Assembly (NCBI GenBank): GCA_003427395.1
Contig: BFEA01000575.1
Span: 494,594 to 534,439 of the forward strand
Direction of reading: 5' to 3'
Source of the DNA: Chara braunii
Lineage: Eukaryota > Streptophyta > Charophyceae > Charales > Characeae
DNA: 39,846 bases
Position numbers and translations under genes: made by a program. The notes below the pieces were generated by a model. That model worked only from the letters and a program-made list of their open reading frames with translations, searched no databases and had not been told where the DNA came from. Positions 36,648-39,846 of the stretch are shown in pieces; the first letter of the stretch is position 1, and every line of letters starts with the position of its first letter.

Positions 36648-37067
36648 TCAGTTTTCCGAGCTTTGTCGTAGACAGACGTTTTCTTTGCCTTTGTCAGGGC
36701 ATTGCGACGTCGTATGCTCGGTGCTGTTGCACCAGTAGCAGCAGTTCCACCTCTGGCGGAGTTTGTATTGCTCCTCCGTGAGGCTGAACTTCTTCCATGG
36801 CTCATTCGGTCGTCCGGCTTCCATTGTTGACGCAAATTTCACCTTCTTCTTCTTGTTGTTGTTGTTGCGTCGTGGCGGAAGGGCGTTGACTCCGTCTCCT
36901 TCACTAGACTCGTTAGTCATCGCCTGGTCGTTCTCTTGTCTATTTCCTTGGACAGCAGCGACTTGCTGCGGCCGCGGTCCTTTGCCTTTTTCCACAAAGT
37001 TCGGTTGGCTTCGCCGCTCGTTGGCTGCCCACCGATTGGTTTGGATGACTTCGCACGCCTTCTCCAC
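36648..37067 (-). pseudogene. gag: Gypsy-B gag nucleocapsid with zinc knuckle
   Basis: A 139-residue segment: a basic helical start ('EKACEVIQTNRWAANERR'), then Asn/Lys-rich 'RRNNNNKKKKVKF', and 'CYWCNSTEHTTSQC' (residues 110-123), a complete C-X2-C-X4-H-X4-C knuckle (C110, C113, H118, C123). The knuckle binds element RNA in the particle. The segment is in a different phase from the capsid segment upstream, and a stop (TAG) precedes 'IVEKACEV'. Confidence 0.88.
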
Positions 37068-37203
37068 GATCTAGTCGAAGTCCGTGTACAGGCTGCGCTC
37101 CCCAAGGGTCGTGCTCAACGCGTCAACTAACCGCTGGAAGAATTTGCGACGAAGATGTACGAATGGGATGTCCAAATTCGGAATCGTCACGATTTTCTGC
37201 CAC

Positions 37204-38418
37204 TCAGTTAGCCATTCGCATGTCGGCTGGCTGCCTTGATGCATGAAGATCCGGTTCACGCCTTTGCCCTGAGCGTCGTTTCCGCCACTTCTCAGTCATA
37301 GCCTCGCAAGTGATCTTGGTGTGAAGCTTAGAGACTTTGACGCCCTCGATTTGAGCCAGGTGGTTGAGCCACACTTGGCTGGCACCGGTGCTGCAGAGGT
37401 AAAGCGCTGAGATCTTCGATTCGGGTGGGACCAAGTGGATGGAGAGCTCGTTGGTGAACACTTGCCACCAACTGATGGGGTCCGCCTTGTGGTACTCATC
37501 AAACTTGTCGATGTTGAACTTCGGCATCTTGTACTGTTTCGGCGTCACGTTGTTGCAGGTCCCAGTTGGTTGCTGCTGCAGTTGACGCAGATCCCCTTGT
37601 AGGGCGGCTATTTGCTGGCTGATGGTCTTCGGGTGTCGAAAAATGTTCAAATTACCGACAAGCGCGACTAGGTGATCCGGTCGTTCTTCCAGCTCGCGGA
37701 TCGATGGATCCATGCTTGACGATGCCGTGTGCCTGTGCGGCACGTCATCCTTCCCCAACATTTCAAGGCGGGCATGGAGGCTCTTGAGAGTCTCCTCATA
37801 CTCAACAATGGTATGTGTCTGCCGAGCCAGCTCCACTTGTTGCCAATTACAAGTGAGGATGGCTTGGTACATCATGTTGGGGAGGGCTGACTTCATTTGT
37901 TCCTCTGTAGTTGGTTCCGTCGTCACCGCTGGATCAACATTTCATGCTTGGAATGCGACGGTATGAGCGGCTTCCTACTGCATGAGGACAAATGCGGCAC
38001 CTCTTCGAGCTTTGTTGTGGTTGGCAGCTGCGTCAGCTTGTTGCCGGCGTCATTGCTCTTCTGCGCGTGCAAGGGCATTAAGGCGTGCTGCGTCGGCTGC
38101 CGCCTCGCGTTGCTACTCCTCTTGGACTTGCTGCATATAGGTGCCCGGGTGGGCTAGGAAGGCCGTCGTGGTCTCTCCTTGCTGCCAGACTGGTGCAACG
38201 TCGAGGGTTCCCACAAAAGTCGCAGTGGAACCCTCCTGCTGGGCCTGTGGGGCCGGGGGGTTCGAGCTGCATGCCTCATGTGGACTGCCGGATGCGGCAT
38301 TGTCCACCGTAGGGTTGCCTAGGGTGTTCATTTTTGAGGGGTGGGGCAGAGGTAGTTGCTGTTCCGCTGCGGCTGCCTGCCCTTCTCGTGTTGCGATGCG
38401 CTTGCTGCGTCGGAGCAT
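37204..38418 (-). pseudogene. gag: Gypsy-B gag, matrix and capsid part
   Basis: An ATG at 38,418 starts 'MLRRSKRIATREG', resembling the short basic N-terminus of chromovirus gag. The same frame continues with stops at about 38,112, 38,050, 37,975 and 37,945, and from 37,926 is open for 240 residues: a coiled helix ('VEYEETLKSLHARLEML'), a Gln-rich linker ('ISQQIAALQGDLRQLQQQP') and the capsid motif 'FDEYHKADPISWWQVFTNEL' with 'VWLNHLAQIEGV'. The phase changes near 37,310. Gag forms the virus-like particle shell. The Ala/Glu/Arg-rich stretch (38,110-37,980) looks like a coiled coil. Confidence 0.82.
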
Positions 38419-38446
38419 AAGCTGCAATTAGTTGTATGGTGTTGAT

Positions 38447-38569
38447 GACGCGGTACTGCTGACGTGGCCCTGTTGCTAACGTGGCACTGCTGACGTGGCA
38501 CTGCTACTGACTTGTCCTGCAACTGATGTGGCACTGTAACTGACGTGGCACTGCTAACGTGGCACTTTC
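38447..38569. repeat. Short tandem array of GACGTGGCACTGCT(A)
   Basis: Six to seven degenerate units of about 15-20 bases containing (G)ACGTGGCACTG occur within 123 bases. The core ACGTGG resembles an ACGT-core element, but on this evidence it is only a repeat. Confidence 0.75.
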
Positions 38570-39050
38570 CAAGGCGAGAAAACAGACAGGGGGCTGGGTG
38601 GGAGGGAAATGCAGGCAAACCACCCAACTGCAATTTCCATGCCGGTCCTAATCAACAGAATCAAAAAAGTAAAAAATAAAAGAAGCAGATCACCCTTTTT
38701 TTTTTTATATATATATATCTGTCGATCTGTTATCAGTGAGGCATTTCATGGATAATGATGTGAGTGAGATATAGGCAAGGTATGATAAAGGTTCGATTTT
38801 CAGCAAAAGAATAAATTTCGTTTCCGAGAATATGACAATTTCCTATTGTGTCTAGCAACGAAATGCTGATAGGTTTCACAAAATTTCGGCTTTCAGAGAC
38901 CAACGTTTTGCGAAGTAGGATGGAGATTCGATTTTCAGAAAAGGATAAATTTCGTTTCCCTGACTATGACAACCTTCATCGTAACCCTAATATGCCTAGA
39001 AAACGAGATGCTCACATCAGAAAAACGACATGGTACTATCATAAATTTTT

Positions 39051-39205
39051 GGATATTTGTTACGTACAAAAAACGAAGTGCAAATATCGAAACTTTTCAG
39101 ATAAAACGAAATGTTATTATCAAAAATTTTCGGATATTTGTTGCATGAAAAGAAAATGCAAATATCAGAAATTTTCAGATAAAACGAAATGCTAACATCC
39201 GAAGT
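39051..39205. repeat. Two tandem units of about 81 bp, AT-rich
   Basis: GGATATTTGT at 39,051 and 39,132 begins two units that share GCAAATATC, TTTTCAGATAAAACGAAATG and AAATTTT words. A weaker related segment lies just upstream (39,005-39,050). Open frames over it are repeats, not genes. Confidence 0.85.
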
Positions 39206-39256
39206 TGCGAAAAAAAAGATTTGCAGAGATTTTGAAGAAACCCTACTTGATTTACT

Positions 39257-39279
39257 AATCAATCAATCAATCAACCAAC

Positions 39280-39352
<73 letters not shown>

Positions 39353-39370
39353 GATCAATCAATAGATCAA
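39257..39370. repeat. AATC tetranucleotide microsatellite
   Basis: A run of AATC/CAAC repeats of about 110 bp, with two ATAG interruptions near the end, lies in the leader of Gypsy-B close to the PBS. Confidence 0.95.
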
Positions 39371-39409
39371 GCAAGCTGACTACTTGATTGCGCGGATCTT
39401 GATAAAAAA

Positions 39410-39426
39410 GGTCCGCTCCGATACCA
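39410..39426 (-). promoter_or_regulatory. Primer-binding site matching tRNA-iMet
   Basis: The element strand reads TGGTATCGGAGCGGACC three bases after the end of the 5' LTR. Plant retrotransposons that use initiator-tRNA-Met start with TGGTATCAGAGC, so 11 of the first 12 bases agree. It primes minus-strand synthesis. Confidence 0.88.
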
Positions 39427-39429
39427 AAC

Positions 39430-39774
39430 TGTTGCATACCCTAACGTGCAGAACAGACCAAGAACCGATCTTTCTCGCCAGATACAAGATAGCACAACGG
39501 AAGGCTTAAATACCAATGATCCGATCAATCAAGTTGCCTTGTAGACCAAACATGCATCATCATCATTCCATGGTGTGAAGGGGGCTGACGCTCACACGGG
39601 AAGAATGCATCAGTCCCTGATCATGCACAAATGAAGAAGAGGGGGATAAGACGAAGGGGAGGGGGAAGATGGAATGTCGTCAACACCAAGTCTTCGATAC
39701 AGTCCCAAATAATCCCTCGCCAAAGGTCTGAATCCCGATGCCGAGTTTGAACCCCAATTTCGTCAAATCCCAAT

Positions 39775-39846
<72 letters not shown>
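39430..39846 (-). repeat. Gypsy-B 5' LTR, partial
   Basis: This starts on the plus strand with TGTTGCATACCCTAACG, the same as the 3' LTR edge at 32,557, and matches it to the CT tract, where the window ends. The CT tract is at least 66 bases here against 52 in the other LTR. Confidence 0.92.
39779..39846. repeat. CT microsatellite at the window end
   Basis: An uninterrupted CT run reaches the last base of the window and corresponds to the (CT)26 of the 3' LTR. Confidence 0.95.

Larger units (their letters stand above)
38419..39409 (-). other. Gypsy-B untranslated leader with internal repeats
   Basis: Between the PBS and gag the element has about 1 kb without coding motif. It holds a GACGTGGCACTGCTAAC-type array (38,447-38,569), an AT-rich stretch, two 81-bp tandem units (39,051-39,205) and an AATC microsatellite (39,257-39,370). 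Leaders of this length are usual for large plant gypsy elements. Confidence 0.7.
32557..39846 (-). mobile_element. Gypsy-B: chromodomain Ty3/gypsy element (chromovirus)
   Basis: On the minus strand the order is 5' LTR (39,846 and beyond to 39,430), PBS (39,426-39,410), leader, gag (about 38,418-36,648), RT-RNase H (36,374 to about 35,140), integrase (35,235-33,800), chromodomain (33,794-33,630), polypurine tract (33,547-33,535) and 3' LTR (33,534-32,557). The chromodomain after integrase places it among plant-type chromoviruses. The two LTRs align over about 350 visible bases with roughly two dozen differences counted by eye. A protease is missing, and several stops and active-site changes are present, so it is dead. 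The 5' end lies outside the window. Confidence 0.92.

Overview
The window looks like a transposon-rich stretch of a large eukaryotic nuclear genome. I see no intact host gene, no operon-like gene order, and no tRNA, rRNA or CRISPR locus. The contents are chromodomain Ty3/gypsy elements, APE-type LINEs of the plant-like L1 class (DUF4283-like ORF1, zf-RVT at the ORF2 end), a primer-binding site matching initiator-tRNA-Met, foldback-type elements, minisatellites and microsatellites. This suits a green plant or streptophyte alga. A charophyte such as Chara is my guess, but the sequence alone does not prove it.

Layout. (1) About 1-7,531, plus strand: an old Ty3/gypsy element (Gypsy-A) in pieces, with gag, protease, RT, RNase H and integrase in order, broken by stops and frameshifts. 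It is split at 1,833-3,536 by an insertion with long inverted arms, three internal 158-bp tandem units and a candidate 5-bp target duplication (GTAAC). (2) 7,532-11,953: no recognisable gene; a 50-bp minisatellite (8,965-9,485), a 40-bp repeat and a two-copy 400-bp repeat. (3) 11,954-12,112: an exact 70-bp duplication around a 19-bp match to the Nextera/Tn5 mosaic end, almost certainly an assembly artefact. (4) 12,556-20,640, minus strand: a nearly full-length but dead LINE (LINE-A) with ORF1, endonuclease, RT, zf-RVT and poly(A). (5) 20,700-22,860: GA/TC-rich repeats, degenerate direct repeats and a hairpin-bearing repeat (R1), then a 211-base N gap.

(6) 22,712-26,660: a second LINE fragment (LINE-B, minus strand) bracketed by inverted R1 copies and carrying a 520-bp AT-rich TA-flanked insertion in its 3' UTR. 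(7) 26,711-29,490: a third minus-strand LINE (LINE-C), 5'-truncated inside RT. (8) 29,640-31,530, plus strand: LINE-D, interrupted by another LINE piece (LINE-E), long A-tracts and an AT-rich segment. (9) 32,557 to the window end, minus strand: a chromoviral Ty3/gypsy element (Gypsy-B) with 3' LTR, polypurine tract, chromodomain, integrase, RNase H/RT, gag, tRNA-Met PBS and part of the 5' LTR. Gypsy-B lacks a protease, has lost a catalytic Asp in RT and a zinc-ligand His in integrase, and carries stops of a C-to-T decay pattern.

All coding units belong to selfish elements and none appears able to move by itself. The least explained items are the 1.7-kb inverted-arm element with GAACG/CGTTC clusters at both ends and the R1 hairpin repeat. 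Homology calls come from motif recognition by eye; no database search was run.
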